From JAMLJG01 sp035327585 (GTDB taxonomy: Bacteria > Verrucomicrobiota > Kiritimatiellia > CAIVKH01): 64,000 nucleotides of DNA. The stretch's first letter is position 1, and each line of letters opens with the position of its first letter. The notes below the pieces were generated by a model, which worked only from the letters and a program-made list of their open reading frames with translations, made no database searches and was not told the DNA's origin. This document shows, piece by piece, positions 18,783-27,734 of the stretch. The stretch is from contig DAOLDD010000001.1 in assembly GCA_035327585.1 (NCBI GenBank), positions 124,001-188,000 on the forward strand, written 5' to 3'. A program made the translations under genes and the position numbers.

Positions 18783-19781
18783 TCACGAGGTGATTGTCGC
18801 GACCATCCACATGTGCGTGGACAACTGGTTTTCCGAAAGGAACGTTTGGAACTTCGGTCCGAGGTCTTCCCACCTTTCGAACAGGATATGATGAAGCCAG
18901 GGCTGACCATCGAGCGAAAACGCGCCCCCGGCCACCTTGTTGCGAACGATGTCCGCGTCCAACTGCCCCGGAGTCAACACTTCAAGCACGCGGAATCCAC
19001 AGGACTCCGCGAGCAGGCGGATGGACGCAGGATTGAAATAATTGAGATGCTCGTGATCCACGGTGTCCGAGGCCGGGCCAAGCGTGATCACGTCGAAGCC
19101 ATCGATGCTCGGACACGTGAGAACGAGCAAGCCGCCCGGCGCGAGAAATCGTTTGCAGGAGGCGAGGAAGGCGCGCGGGCTGTGCAGGTGTTCAAGAGTT
19201 TCAAATGCGGCCATGACATCCACCGAGTGGGCGGCCCAGTCCAGCTTTTCGACCGGTTGCTCGACCACTTCCAAGCCCCGACCGCGGCAGGTTTGCGCCA
19301 GGTCGGGCGTCATTTCGAGTGCGACGACGCGTTCGAACACGCGGCGGGAGGCGATTTCCTCGCAAAACGTCCCGAACCCCGCGCCGATTTCGAGCAGACT
19401 TCCGGTTTTGATGCCGTATCGCGAACAGAATCCCAGGACGCGTTCCGCGCGCGGGGCAAAGATGCGCTCGCGACGGGCCGCCTCACTGGCGGGAAAAATG
19501 TGGCGGTTCCAATAGGCATACGTTCGCGACTGGGCGTAGAATGCATGCAAAAGGCTTTCCGGAGGCCGCGGATTCATAAACGCGGTCCGGCAGGCCGGAC
19601 AGCGATCGTAGTGAAAGTCTTTCTTCTCAAACGAAGGATGGCCCGCCGCGCCACAGGCCGGGCAAACCGCGCGCTCGAATTCGCCCGCGCGAGCCGCAAG
19701 CCAGGCGCGGTCCGCCTCCACCTCCTCGAACAACCCCGCCATCAAATCGCGGGGCCGGATGTCATTTTCCTTGAGCGACAT
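18783..19781 (-). CDS. SAM methyltransferase with N-terminal zinc ribbon
   Basis: 332 residues. Two CxxC pairs (C40/C43 and C61/C64) make a zinc ribbon, followed by FMNPRPPES and a Methyltransf_23 domain with LLEIGAGFGTF and AFETLEHLHSPRAFL. This arrangement is found in sugar C- and O-methyltransferases of O-antigen clusters. Its ATG lies one base beyond the stop of the amidotransferase gene, so both are on one transcript. Confidence 0.85.
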   Translation of the reverse strand: MSLKENDIRPRDLMAGLFEEVEADRAWLAARAGEFERAVCPACGAAGHPSFEKKDFHYDRCPACRTAFMNPRPPESLLHAFYAQSRTYAYWNRHIFPASEAARRERIFAPRAERVLGFCSRYGIKTGSLLEIGAGFGTFCEEIASRRVFERVVALEMTPDLAQTCRGRGLEVVEQPVEKLDWAAHSVDVMAAFETLEHLHSPRAFLASCKRFLAPGGLLVLTCPSIDGFDVITLGPASDTVDHEHLNYFNPASIRLLAESCGFRVLEVLTPGQLDADIVRNKVAGGAFSLDGQPWLHHILFERWEDLGPKFQTFLSENQLSTHMWMVATITS

Positions 19782-19782
19782 A

Positions 19783-21000
19783 TCAGGCCACCTTTCCGAG
19801 CGCTCTGAACTTTTCCAGCACGGCCGGATTGGCCACGGGCCCGTAGCCCGAAGATCCGCCCCAAATGTTGTCCTTCACCCACTGCCCCGCCTCAATTCGC
19901 CACACGCGCGGATCGCGGAAGGTATCGCATGTCGCGTCAAATTCAGCCTCGCTCATATTGACGTATGCCAGCCAACGGTCAAGGTCGCGCCGCGGCTTGA
20001 CGTGGTCATATTTCCGCACCATTTCGACTCCCTGTTCCCGACTCATCAAGCCGCCCCGAATGTCCTTGCATGAGTGGTCGGACCCGCGGCCATACCCCAA
20101 TTTTACGAACTTCAGGTAGTCGTGGATTCCGTTCTCATGCATGTCGTCGAGATTCGACATGGTGCGGTACGTGCGTTCGAACGGTTGTTGCGCGCGGTGC
20201 CAGCCATACAGCTTCTCCATCAGGGGGCCATGCTCGTTGGCTTCCCAGCGCATGAAATTGCTGAGGTATATGCCGCGAACACCGATCGCGTCGATTTCCT
20301 CATCGGACGGGTACTGCGCCCACAACAGGTCCTTGGCGGTCAGTCCCTCCTTCAGCTCGGGGCGGTTGAGCTTATCCAAACCCTCATCCGTAAAGTCGTG
20401 CCAGTCGTAGCCGCGCTGGCCGTGTTCGAGGCGAAATTTCGCCGTAAATTCGACAAAATCGTTATAGGAGTACATCCCGCCCAGATCCATGAACCCATGC
20501 TCGCCCCACATCATCAGGGGGACCTTGTAGCGGACCGCCAGCTGGATCGGCGTGGTGAATATCCCGCAATGATTATGCCAATTCATATCGCCCTGCAGGC
20601 GGAACCCGAGGCGGTTCATCTTGACCAGCGTGTCCACGCTCGGGCGGATGATGATGTGATCGGCGTCAAACACCTCGCGCATCCGCTGCAGGTTGTACTC
20701 ACCCTCCGGCAGGTAGTTGTTGCCGTGGTAGGTGACGAGCAGGACTTTGAGGCCGAGAAGTTTCGTGGCCACGTGCGTCTGCCAATAGCTGTCCTTGCCG
20801 CCGGAAACCGGGATCAGGATGTCATAATTTGACGAGCTCCGGTAATCGGCGATCAGTTCGTGGAGCATCTCGCCGCGCCGCTTCCAGTCGATCCGATCCC
20901 GCTGGGCCGCCACGCGACACCCGGAGCACATCCCGCTTTCGTCAAATGAAGTTGGCGTCGCAGTGACCACGGGGTACACGCATTTACTGCACCATTGCAT
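19783..21000 (-). CDS. pseA: N-acetyl sugar amidotransferase (PseA/WbpG family)
   Basis: 405 residues. The N-terminal zinc-type cysteines (C4/C7 and C25/C28) and the ATP-pyrophosphatase loop SGGKDS at 66-71 identify the family that turns a sugar acetamido group into an acetamidino group using ammonia delivered by HisH/HisF paralogues. Those two genes lie immediately upstream. A good AGGAGA ribosome site precedes the ATG. In Campylobacter PseA makes the 7-acetamidino form of pseudaminic acid, and the co-located pse genes suggest the same product here. Confidence 0.9.
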   Translation of the reverse strand: MQWCSKCVYPVVTATPTSFDESGMCSGCRVAAQRDRIDWKRRGEMLHELIADYRSSSNYDILIPVSGGKDSYWQTHVATKLLGLKVLLVTYHGNNYLPEGEYNLQRMREVFDADHIIIRPSVDTLVKMNRLGFRLQGDMNWHNHCGIFTTPIQLAVRYKVPLMMWGEHGFMDLGGMYSYNDFVEFTAKFRLEHGQRGYDWHDFTDEGLDKLNRPELKEGLTAKDLLWAQYPSDEEIDAIGVRGIYLSNFMRWEANEHGPLMEKLYGWHRAQQPFERTYRTMSNLDDMHENGIHDYLKFVKLGYGRGSDHSCKDIRGGLMSREQGVEMVRKYDHVKPRRDLDRWLAYVNMSEAEFDATCDTFRDPRVWRIEAGQWVKDNIWGGSSGYGPVANPAVLEKFRALGKVA

Positions 21001-21013
21001 ACGTTTTCTCCTG

Positions 21014-21802
21014 TTACATTCGCACGGCTATGCCCGCGCGCGCCAGCGCGCGCTTGCCCTGCCGGTCGGTCAATTCCTTGAAATGCCAGATGTTGGCGGC
21101 GGCGGCGGCGGCGGCGCCCGCCTTGATACCGGCCGCGTAGTCTTCAAAACGCCCCACCCCGCTGCAGGCGATGATGGGAATCCGCACCGCATGGGCGACA
21201 TCGCGAATGAGGTCCACATCGTACCCTTCGCCAGTGCCGTCCCGATTGATGCTCTGCAGCAGGATCTCCCCCGCGCCCCGGCGTTCGCCCTCGCGCGCCC
21301 ACGCCATGGGATCCAAGCCCGTTGCGTGCCGACCGCCATGCGTAAAGACCTCCCGGCGTCCGTCAGGGTGCGTCCGCACATCCATGCTCAATACGATTGC
21401 CTGGCTTCCAAAGACGCGGGCGCCCTCGGTGATCAATTCCGAGTGCTCCACGGCGCCGGTATTGAGTGTAATTTTATCCGCCCCGCGGCTGATGCGCGCG
21501 CGCATGTCGTCCACGGAGCGAATCCGACCGCCCCAAGTGAGCGGCATAAAGCAGGTCTTGCTGACCTCTTCCAGAATTTGCAGCGGTTCGCTCAATCCGC
21601 GCGTCTTGTGGTCCTCCCGACGCAGGTCGTATTCCCCTTCGCGGGTCATGTCCAGGTAGATCAATTCGTCCACATTCCATTCATTGAAGCGCTGCACTTC
21701 GTAGAGCGGGTTGCCAATGATCTGGTGAATTTCAAACAGCTCGCTGCGGACAAGCAGGCCATTCTTGAGCAGCAGAACCGGGATGAGACGATGGCGAAGC
21801 AT
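21014..21802 (-). CDS. hisF: HisF-like imidazole glycerol phosphate synthase paralogue
   Basis: 262 residues from the ATG at 21802; the frame is open to 21937 but overlaps hisH. It begins LRHRLIPVLLLKNG and has the half-barrel repeats of HisF (SVDDMRARISRGADKITLNT; ACSGVG near the end). In this context it should not serve histidine synthesis: next to hisH and the PseA/WbpG amidotransferase it forms the ammonia-supplying unit for acetamidino formation, as described for Pseudomonas O-antigen. A poly-Ala run occurs near the C-terminus. Confidence 0.88.
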   Translation of the reverse strand: MLRHRLIPVLLLKNGLLVRSELFEIHQIIGNPLYEVQRFNEWNVDELIYLDMTREGEYDLRREDHKTRGLSEPLQILEEVSKTCFMPLTWGGRIRSVDDMRARISRGADKITLNTGAVEHSELITEGARVFGSQAIVLSMDVRTHPDGRREVFTHGGRHATGLDPMAWAREGERRGAGEILLQSINRDGTGEGYDVDLIRDVAHAVRIPIIACSGVGRFEDYAAGIKAGAAAAAAANIWHFKELTDRQGKRALARAGIAVRM

Positions 21803-21810
21803 TTCTGGAA

Positions 21811-22431
21811 CTATCCGGTCAAAAAGTTTCGAAGCACCTGCAAACCGGGTTTTTGGCTCTTTTCCGGATGATATTGCACGGCCCATATGTTGCGAAGGCG
21901 CACACTGGCGGCGAAACGAATCCCGTAGTCGCACCACCCATCGACAACCGAGGGATCTCGCGGGACGAAATGATAGCTGTGAACGAAGTAAAATACGCCG
22001 GGCCGCTCGAAGCCCTGGCGATAACTCGCATCCCGGTGGACGGGCTCGACATCATTCCAGCCGATGTGCGGAACCCGGGGCGCCTCCGCGTGATCCGGAA
22101 ACCGGATCACATCCCCTTCTATCCAGTTCAATCCCGCAAAGTCGCCATGTTCGCTGCCATGCGTGGCCAGCAATTGGAGGCCCAGGCAAATCCCGAGAAA
22201 AGGCACGCTTCGTTCAAAGATCATTTCCTCCATGCGTGGAATCCATCCCGCGCGCCGGAGATTGGCCATGCCGTCGCCAAATGCGCCGACACCGGGCAAA
22301 ATGAGATGGGTCACCTGCGCCATTTCAGCGGGATCATTCAAGATAACGACCGACTGACCGAGCGCGGCGACGGCATTTCGAACGGAGGTCAGGTTGCCCA
22401 TACCATAGTCAATGATTCCGACTCGATTCAT
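21811..22431 (-). CDS. hisH: HisH-like glutamine amidotransferase paralogue
   Basis: 206 residues, class I glutaminase. The nucleophile is Cys82 in GICLGLQLL, and the His/Glu pair is in QYHPEKS near residue 190; the N-terminus IIDYGMGNL is diagnostic for HisH. It hydrolyses glutamine and channels ammonia through HisF, here most likely to the sugar amidotransferase rather than to histidine synthesis. The ATG overlaps the preceding Gfo/Idh/MocA stop (ATGA). Confidence 0.9.
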   Translation of the reverse strand: MNRVGIIDYGMGNLTSVRNAVAALGQSVVILNDPAEMAQVTHLILPGVGAFGDGMANLRRAGWIPRMEEMIFERSVPFLGICLGLQLLATHGSEHGDFAGLNWIEGDVIRFPDHAEAPRVPHIGWNDVEPVHRDASYRQGFERPGVFYFVHSYHFVPRDPSVVDGWCDYGIRFAASVRLRNIWAVQYHPEKSQKPGLQVLRNFLTG

Positions 22432-23486
22432 GCGTAGAGCGCTCCGCTTCTGCCGGTGATTGTCAGGGCGGGATTGAGATCCTCCGGCCTGACTGGCACG
22501 CCATTCCGAATGGCGGAAGTGGCAATCGCAAACAGCAGGACCTGTCCCAATTCAATCTCCGCGGGCTCCATCGGGGACGGTCCGCCCGCTTCCAGCGCGG
22601 CGGCCAACTCGACAAAGGCGCGTTGTGTTCCGCTCATGAAAGGCGCGGGAGCACGAATCTCCGGTGGATTCCAATATAGCGCGTCTCCACCCCTGCGAAT
22701 TTCCAATGCGCCGCCATCCCCGGTTACAGAGATCGAACCCTTCTCGCCATGCAGCGTGGTCGTATAGCCGTCGGCGGGAGAAATAATGCCAAGTAGCCCC
22801 CCGGCAAAACGGATCGCGGCGAACTCGATCAGGGGGTCATCATCCACCAAATCCTCGGAGACGGGACCCGACCACCGGCAACGCGCTACAACATCCTCAA
22901 TGGCCGCGCCGCCTGAAAAAAATACCAGCAGATCAGCAGCGTGGGCCTGGGTCCAAAACAACGGTGCGAGACCCTGCGCTACATGGATTTCGCGAAGGCG
23001 TCCGATTTCACCCGATTGCACCAAGGCGCGCGCGGTTCGATAGACATCCATGAAGCGACGCGTTGTCCCGTAGGTCAATCGCATCCCCGCCGCGCGGGTC
23101 ACGGCCAACGCATCGCGCGTATCCGCCAGTGTCCGGGAAAACGGTTTTTCCACATGCGCGCCGCGTACACCGGCCACGGCGGCGGCGCGCAGGATCACCG
23201 TCCGACCTTCCGTGCGGGTCGCAATGCCGGTGATATCCGGCCGAAGCTCACGTAGGAGTAGCGCGTAATCGGTGTAACTGGCGGCCACGCCATGCTCGAT
23301 CGACGCCGCGTGAAGACGAACGGGATCAACATCACACAGCGCGGAGAGTTCGATCCCGGCGGCACGCATCGCTTCCGCGTGATTGAGGGGCATCCAGCCG
23401 GGGGGCAACTTTGCGCGAAGATCAGGGGATGTGCGCGCGCCGATACGCCCGCAGCCGATGACCACGCCCTTCAACACGCGGACCAC
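22428..23486 (-). CDS. Gfo/Idh/MocA-family NAD(P)-dependent oxidoreductase
   Basis: Up to 352 residues. The Rossmann loop is GVVIGCGRIGAR at the N-terminus and the family motif EKPFSRTLADT follows, with a C-terminal alpha/beta domain. Start choices are GTG 23486, GTG 23477 (GGAG eight bases upstream) or TTG 23474 (overlapping the upstream stop as TTGA); 23477 or 23474 look most natural. It overlaps the preceding MDR gene, and the two together resemble the halves of the bi-domain MDR/Gfo oxidoreductases of glycan clusters. The sugar acted on is unknown. Confidence 0.82.
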   Translation of the reverse strand: MVRVLKGVVIGCGRIGARTSPDLRAKLPPGWMPLNHAEAMRAAGIELSALCDVDPVRLHAASIEHGVAASYTDYALLLRELRPDITGIATRTEGRTVILRAAAVAGVRGAHVEKPFSRTLADTRDALAVTRAAGMRLTYGTTRRFMDVYRTARALVQSGEIGRLREIHVAQGLAPLFWTQAHAADLLVFFSGGAAIEDVVARCRWSGPVSEDLVDDDPLIEFAAIRFAGGLLGIISPADGYTTTLHGEKGSISVTGDGGALEIRRGGDALYWNPPEIRAPAPFMSGTQRAFVELAAALEAGGPSPMEPAEIELGQVLLFAIATSAIRNGVPVRPEDLNPALTITGRSGALYA

Positions 23487-24463
23487 TCCAAAGCCGCCGA
23501 CACAAGATCAGGTTCCCGCGCTTCGAGTGCGCGGTATATGCCTTCGAGCTGGTCAAACGCGACGCGGCGGGTGATCAATTCGCCTGCCGGTAACGCGCCG
23601 CGCGCCAGTTGATCGAGCAGATAGGCGCAGTTGCGTTTGACCGTGAACCGGTTCTCCCATGGAGGCACATCGGATTCCGCAAGTTGCCCGCATGCGATGA
23701 GCGCCAACTGCTTGTCATAGAACCAGCGGGAGTCGAGTGGATTCGTCGCTGGTTTTCCCTCCGTGCGACCGGGGAATCCCAGCACGCATACGGTTCCACC
23801 CTTGCGCGCGAGACGCAGTGACAGGAACCAATCCTCCCATCCGCTTGAAGTGTTGATCACCACATCATATGCGCCTTCGACGGAATCAACGGCCTGTTTG
23901 CGGATCACATGCGTCGCGCCGCATCGCATCGCGGAAGCCTCACGCGCAACTACATCGGAATAACCATCCACGACCGCACCGGCCCGGTGGGCCATGGCAA
24001 CAGAGGCGAGGCCCAGGCAGCCCATTCCCACCACGGCGACACGGCTGCCTGCGAGCACTGACCCCCGCACGAGGGTGCTGTAGCCAAGATGAAACAAATA
24101 GGTGGCGGCCGCTTCGCATGGGTCGATACCTACCGGCAACACAGCGAGAATCTCCGCGGCCGGGCAAACAAACGCGCTGCGGTGAGACTGGAAAGTCAAA
24201 ATGCGCTGACCAGCACAAGCGGCGACGCCATCCCCCACCGCCTCGATTTCGGCAACACTGCAATAGCCTACCAGGCGCGGATACGCCAAACCCGGACGCA
24301 ACGGCGGATCGCCACGCCAGGCGGCCAATTCTGTTCCCGGTGATAGGACTGTATACAAAGTGCGTGCTTGAATCATACCCGGACCGGGTGAGGATAACGA
24401 TTCGCGATCCAGTCGCAGATCATGGGGCGCAAGCAAACGGTAGACCAGTGCTTCCACGGACAT
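23471..24463 (-). CDS. Zinc-type (MDR) alcohol dehydrogenase-like oxidoreductase
   Basis: 330 residues from the ATG at 24463; it has an N-terminal GroES-like fold (SPGTELAAWRGD) and a Rossmann domain with VAVVGMGCLGL. The residues that would bind catalytic zinc are not obvious: the start of the fold has SPGTE in place of the usual Cys region, as in MDR proteins fused to Gfo/Idh/MocA domains. It overlaps the Gfo/Idh/MocA gene and follows pseG by one base, so both are part of the nonulosonate operon. A redox change or epimerisation of a sugar intermediate is plausible. Confidence 0.8.
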   Translation of the reverse strand: MSVEALVYRLLAPHDLRLDRESLSSPGPGMIQARTLYTVLSPGTELAAWRGDPPLRPGLAYPRLVGYCSVAEIEAVGDGVAACAGQRILTFQSHRSAFVCPAAEILAVLPVGIDPCEAAATYLFHLGYSTLVRGSVLAGSRVAVVGMGCLGLASVAMAHRAGAVVDGYSDVVAREASAMRCGATHVIRKQAVDSVEGAYDVVINTSSGWEDWFLSLRLARKGGTVCVLGFPGRTEGKPATNPLDSRWFYDKQLALIACGQLAESDVPPWENRFTVKRNCAYLLDQLARGALPAGELITRRVAFDQLEGIYRALEAREPDLVSAALEWSAC

Positions 24464-24464
24464 T

Positions 24465-25451
24465 TCAGGCCGCCTCCAGCAAAACATCCGAAACACGCAT
24501 CGCGCCCAATCCATCCACGGCGGCCTGGCCGGCGCGGCTCATGGCGGCGCGGCGGATGGGATCGTTCAGCAGATTGCGGATGAGCTCCACTAATTCACGA
24601 TCCGTCACGCGCCGCGCGTCGCGGATTTCCGCTGATCCAATGCGGCGGCACAGCTCACCCGTATAGCGCTGGTTGTCGGCCACTTGCAGACAGATCGCCG
24701 GGCAACCTGTCGCGGCAAGCTCGAAAATGGTCTGGCCAGCCGTGGCCACGGCCAGATCGGCCCAAGTCATGAGATCGGCCATGTGGGCAACATCATGCAA
24801 CACGTCTATCCGGTGCGGACCCGCGTGGAGGGCGCCTGTTCCGGCCAGGCGACCTGCCACCAGACGAATCTCGAGGGGACCTGCGAACGAAGCGAAGAGG
24901 TTTACCACGCGGTCGGCCAGCCGAAGCACATCCGATCCACCGAAGGTCAACAGCACGCGCCGCACCGGACCCGAGGGACTTCGACGGGGCAGGTTGCGAA
25001 ATTGCGCGCGCAACAAGGCATAGCGCGGTCCCATCAGCAAGGTCGCATGAGTCAACCCGGCATAGCGCTCCGCATCGGCCACGCAGCTATTCAGAAGCCA
25101 GGTCGCGGGTAAGGGTCGATCCACCAGATCGTCCATAACCAGTACACGCGTGTTTCCATTCAGCAAGCGCTGCGTTTGATCGGCCCGAACCGCATAGGAA
25201 TCCACCACGACCAGCGGGTCGACGCCCGCTTGGGCCAGCGCGGACGGCAAGGTCAGATCCCGGCTGATGGCCATGGCGTCCGCATAGGGTCGCACCCAGT
25301 CGCAAAGGGCTGGATCGCCCTCAACCACAAAAAAACGGAGCGTTGAACCAGCCTGCCGCAAGGCATCCGCCAGCGCCAGACAACGCCGCAAATGCCCGGT
25401 ACCGATGGCGGCATTTGCGGTCGTTACAAGTGAGATGCTGGGCGCGGCCAT
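24465..25451 (-). CDS. pseG: PseG: UDP-2,4-diacetamido-2,4,6-trideoxy-altropyranose hydrolase
   Basis: 328 residues, GT-B fold. The catalytic loop GTGHLRR (His20) and the later LLTFGGSD are the family marks; the C-terminal half has TAGQTIFELAATGCPAICLQ. It removes UDP from the diacetamido-altrose intermediate of the pseudaminic acid pathway. The presence of a PseG-type hydrolase and the lack of a NeuC-like 2-epimerase argue for pseudaminic rather than legionaminic acid. It overlaps pseH by 28 bases. Confidence 0.88.
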   Translation of the reverse strand: MAAPSISLVTTANAAIGTGHLRRCLALADALRQAGSTLRFFVVEGDPALCDWVRPYADAMAISRDLTLPSALAQAGVDPLVVVDSYAVRADQTQRLLNGNTRVLVMDDLVDRPLPATWLLNSCVADAERYAGLTHATLLMGPRYALLRAQFRNLPRRSPSGPVRRVLLTFGGSDVLRLADRVVNLFASFAGPLEIRLVAGRLAGTGALHAGPHRIDVLHDVAHMADLMTWADLAVATAGQTIFELAATGCPAICLQVADNQRYTGELCRRIGSAEIRDARRVTDRELVELIRNLLNDPIRRAAMSRAGQAAVDGLGAMRVSDVLLEAA

Positions 25452-25948
25452 TCCGACTCCAAAAGACTCATTATGACGACATCGCGATAGCCGTGTTCAC
25501 CGCGCAGTTGCTCGCGAAGGACACCCTCATGCCGGAACCCGATCCGTTCGTACAGACGAAGAGCGGGACCATTGTCCGCAAACACGCGCAATCCAACCCG
25601 GTGGAGGGCCATGGTCCCAAACGCGAGATTGAGCACAGCCTCGCTGGCCGCCCGGGCAAATCCTCGCCCGCGATAGGCAGGCTCGCCGAGCAGGATTCCA
25701 TACTCTGCCGTGCGGTGATAACGGTCAATCTGGCTGAGACCAATGGTGCCGATGGGCTGACGCTCCGGATGGGTCATCACCACAAACTCTACGCGCGTCT
25801 CGCCGAGGGTCTTCAGCCATGCCAGATGTTCCGCGCGCGTCGGAGCCCGGGGGCTGAACAACTCGCGGGCCACCACGGGGTCCGAGCGCCAACGCAGAAT
25901 CAGCTCCGTGTGCTCTTCCGCCAGCGAAACGAGCTCCACGTTAGCCAC
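25424..25948 (-). CDS. pseH: PseH: GNAT N-acetyltransferase of the pseudaminic acid pathway
   Basis: 174 residues from GTG 25948, chosen because GGAGG stands about nine bases upstream and earlier codons lie within pseI. The GNAT fold is shown by IGTIGLSQID, then the acetyl-CoA loop EPAYRGRGFA and LRVFADNGPALRLYERIGF. It acetylates the 4-amino group of the UDP-sugar made by PseC. The start overlaps the pseI stop by 8 bases and the end overlaps the pseG start. Confidence 0.87.
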   Translation of the reverse strand: MANVELVSLAEEHTELILRWRSDPVVARELFSPRAPTRAEHLAWLKTLGETRVEFVVMTHPERQPIGTIGLSQIDRYHRTAEYGILLGEPAYRGRGFARAASEAVLNLAFGTMALHRVGLRVFADNGPALRLYERIGFRHEGVLREQLRGEHGYRDVVIMSLLESEWPRPASHL

Positions 25949-27029
25949 GTGCCCCCCCCTCCAGCAACGCCCAACCGAGGGGCGTGCCCCGTGCAATGAC
26001 CTGGGCCGCCCGTCTTCCCAGGACAGCACCGATATGCTTCGGGGCCAGCCCATGTCCAGGTCGGATGACCCGAATGTTGTCCCGCGTCAACACCTCACCC
26101 ACCGCGATGTCGCGCACGGCAAATATGGAGCGCCGAAATACAACGTTGCTGGATTCCGCCACACCCGCGCCCAGAACGCCCGAGCCGAGCACCTGCTCTG
26201 TTTCGCGCAATAACTCCACCGTGCGCCGGAACTCTTCCGGCTCAAGCGAGAACGATGCGTCTGGCCCGCCATCGGACCGGGCCAGGGTGATATGCTTTTC
26301 AACCACGCAGGCGCCCAAGGCCACCGCCGCAACCGCCGCTTGTTCCGTAAGACAATGATCCGAAAGACCGGCCGGCACCCCAAAGCGTGCCGACAGAACT
26401 GGGATGGCGCGAATATTCATCCCGGCTGGCGGCGAGGGGTAAGCGCTCGTACACTTCAACAGGATCAACTGATGATTGCCGGTGGCCCAGAAAGCTTCCA
26501 CGGCTTCTTGGATTTCAGATTCCGAGGCCATGCCGGTCGACATGATCACCGGCTTCCCGGTCCGCGCCACGCGCTGGACCAACTCCAGATCGACAATCTC
26601 GAAGGAGGCGATTTTATGGAGGTTCGCGCCCAGTTTCTCCAGAAAGTCGACAGCCGTTATATCAAAGGGCGTGGAAAACACTTCGAGGTTCAACGCCCGG
26701 GCCTCGGCAAACAAAGCTTCGTGCCAATCCCAAGGCGTCGAGGCTTCCTGGTACAGGTCATAAAGCGTCCGCCCCTTCCATGCGTTATCGCCGGAGATGC
26801 GGAACCATGGCTGATCGCAGTCAATGGTCAGGGTATCCGCGGTGTACGTCTGGAGCTTTACGGCATCCGCGCCGGCGGATTTTGCGGCGCGCACCAGGTC
26901 CAAGGCCCGCTCCAAGCTGCCGTTATGATTGCCGGACAGCTCGGCAATTACAAAGCACGGGGCCCCCACGCCAATCCGGCGGCCACCGGGCAGCGTGAAG
27001 CCAGACTCGAACCGGATCGCATCTTTCAT
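25941..27029 (-). CDS. pseI: PseI: pseudaminic acid synthase (NeuB family)
   Basis: 362 residues. It starts with FVIAELSGNHNGSLERAL, the NeuB TIM-barrel signature, has STPFDITAVDFLEKL and ends in an SAF (antifreeze-like) domain (SIFAVRDIAVGEVLTRDNI). It condenses the free 6-deoxy-diacetamido-altrose with phosphoenolpyruvate to pseudaminic acid. The ATG overlaps the pseF stop by 4 bases. NeuB, PseI and LegI are close relatives; PseI is chosen on the rest of the set. Confidence 0.9.
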   Translation of the reverse strand: MKDAIRFESGFTLPGGRRIGVGAPCFVIAELSGNHNGSLERALDLVRAAKSAGADAVKLQTYTADTLTIDCDQPWFRISGDNAWKGRTLYDLYQEASTPWDWHEALFAEARALNLEVFSTPFDITAVDFLEKLGANLHKIASFEIVDLELVQRVARTGKPVIMSTGMASESEIQEAVEAFWATGNHQLILLKCTSAYPSPPAGMNIRAIPVLSARFGVPAGLSDHCLTEQAAVAAVALGACVVEKHITLARSDGGPDASFSLEPEEFRRTVELLRETEQVLGSGVLGAGVAESSNVVFRRSIFAVRDIAVGEVLTRDNIRVIRPGHGLAPKHIGAVLGRRAAQVIARGTPLGWALLEGGARG

Positions 27030-27727
27030 GGCACACGGCCCTGCTGCAGCACGGCATACAATTGTTCCGCAGTCTCCCAGTCTTCGGGCGTATCGATGTC
27101 CTGGACGCGGATTCGCGGCATCGAAATCGGCGCGGAGTCATCAGAAAAGAGGCGTGGGGCGGAAAGATAGCGGGCCACGGAGAGCCAATAGAATTGCCCG
27201 GCATCGTGCCACGCCTCGGGCAGGTCTTGGGAGCGCGTCGTACGATGTTCAGGCCAAAACATAGCGAGGCGGCCGTCCGGATTTATTTTTAATGCGCGAA
27301 AAAGGGGCGACGGGAATCTCGTCACCGTAAAGGCCGTACACGCACCGCTCAATCGCAATACGTCGCGGCCGCGCACAAGATCTTCCGCCCGGACGAATGG
27401 GGCGGTCGCATATAGGCAGCAGGCGGACTCGGGACTGCACCCCGATCCGATCAACCAGCGCAAAGCATGCACCAGGACGGCGTCCGTCCCGGCGTGGTCA
27501 TCAGCGAGTTCAGGCGGTCGCATGAAAGGCGTCTCCGCGCCGGCGTCCCGGGCAACGCACGCGATGGCCTCATCGTCCGTGCTCACGAGAATGCGGTCGA
27601 AGATCCCGGACGCAAGTGCCGCCCGGATGGAGTGCGCGATCATCGGGATGCCCGCGAATGAACGTATGTTCTTCCGCGGAATTCGCTTGCTGCCGCCACG
27701 CGCTGGTATAATGCAAACCGTCGTCAT
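27026..27727 (-). CDS. pseF: PseF: CMP-pseudaminic acid synthetase
   Basis: 233 residues from the ATG at 27727; the longer frame upstream lies antisense-like within pseC and is not coding. The N-terminal IPARGGSKRIPRKN is the CTP-binding motif of CMP-nonulosonate cytidylyltransferases, followed by SIRAALASGIFDRILVSTDD. It activates the nonulosonic acid with CTP, giving the donor for a transferase. It is seven bases from the pseC stop. Confidence 0.9.
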   Translation of the reverse strand: MTTVCIIPARGGSKRIPRKNIRSFAGIPMIAHSIRAALASGIFDRILVSTDDEAIACVARDAGAETPFMRPPELADDHAGTDAVLVHALRWLIGSGCSPESACCLYATAPFVRAEDLVRGRDVLRLSGACTAFTVTRFPSPLFRALKINPDGRLAMFWPEHRTTRSQDLPEAWHDAGQFYWLSVARYLSAPRLFSDDSAPISMPRIRVQDIDTPEDWETAEQLYAVLQQGRVP

Positions 27728-27734
27728 ATTTCGA

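Noticed and set aside
21014..22431. HisF/HisH as histidine biosynthesis genes
   Set aside because: No other his genes are present and they flank a PseA/WbpG amidotransferase, so a role in sugar amidination fits better.
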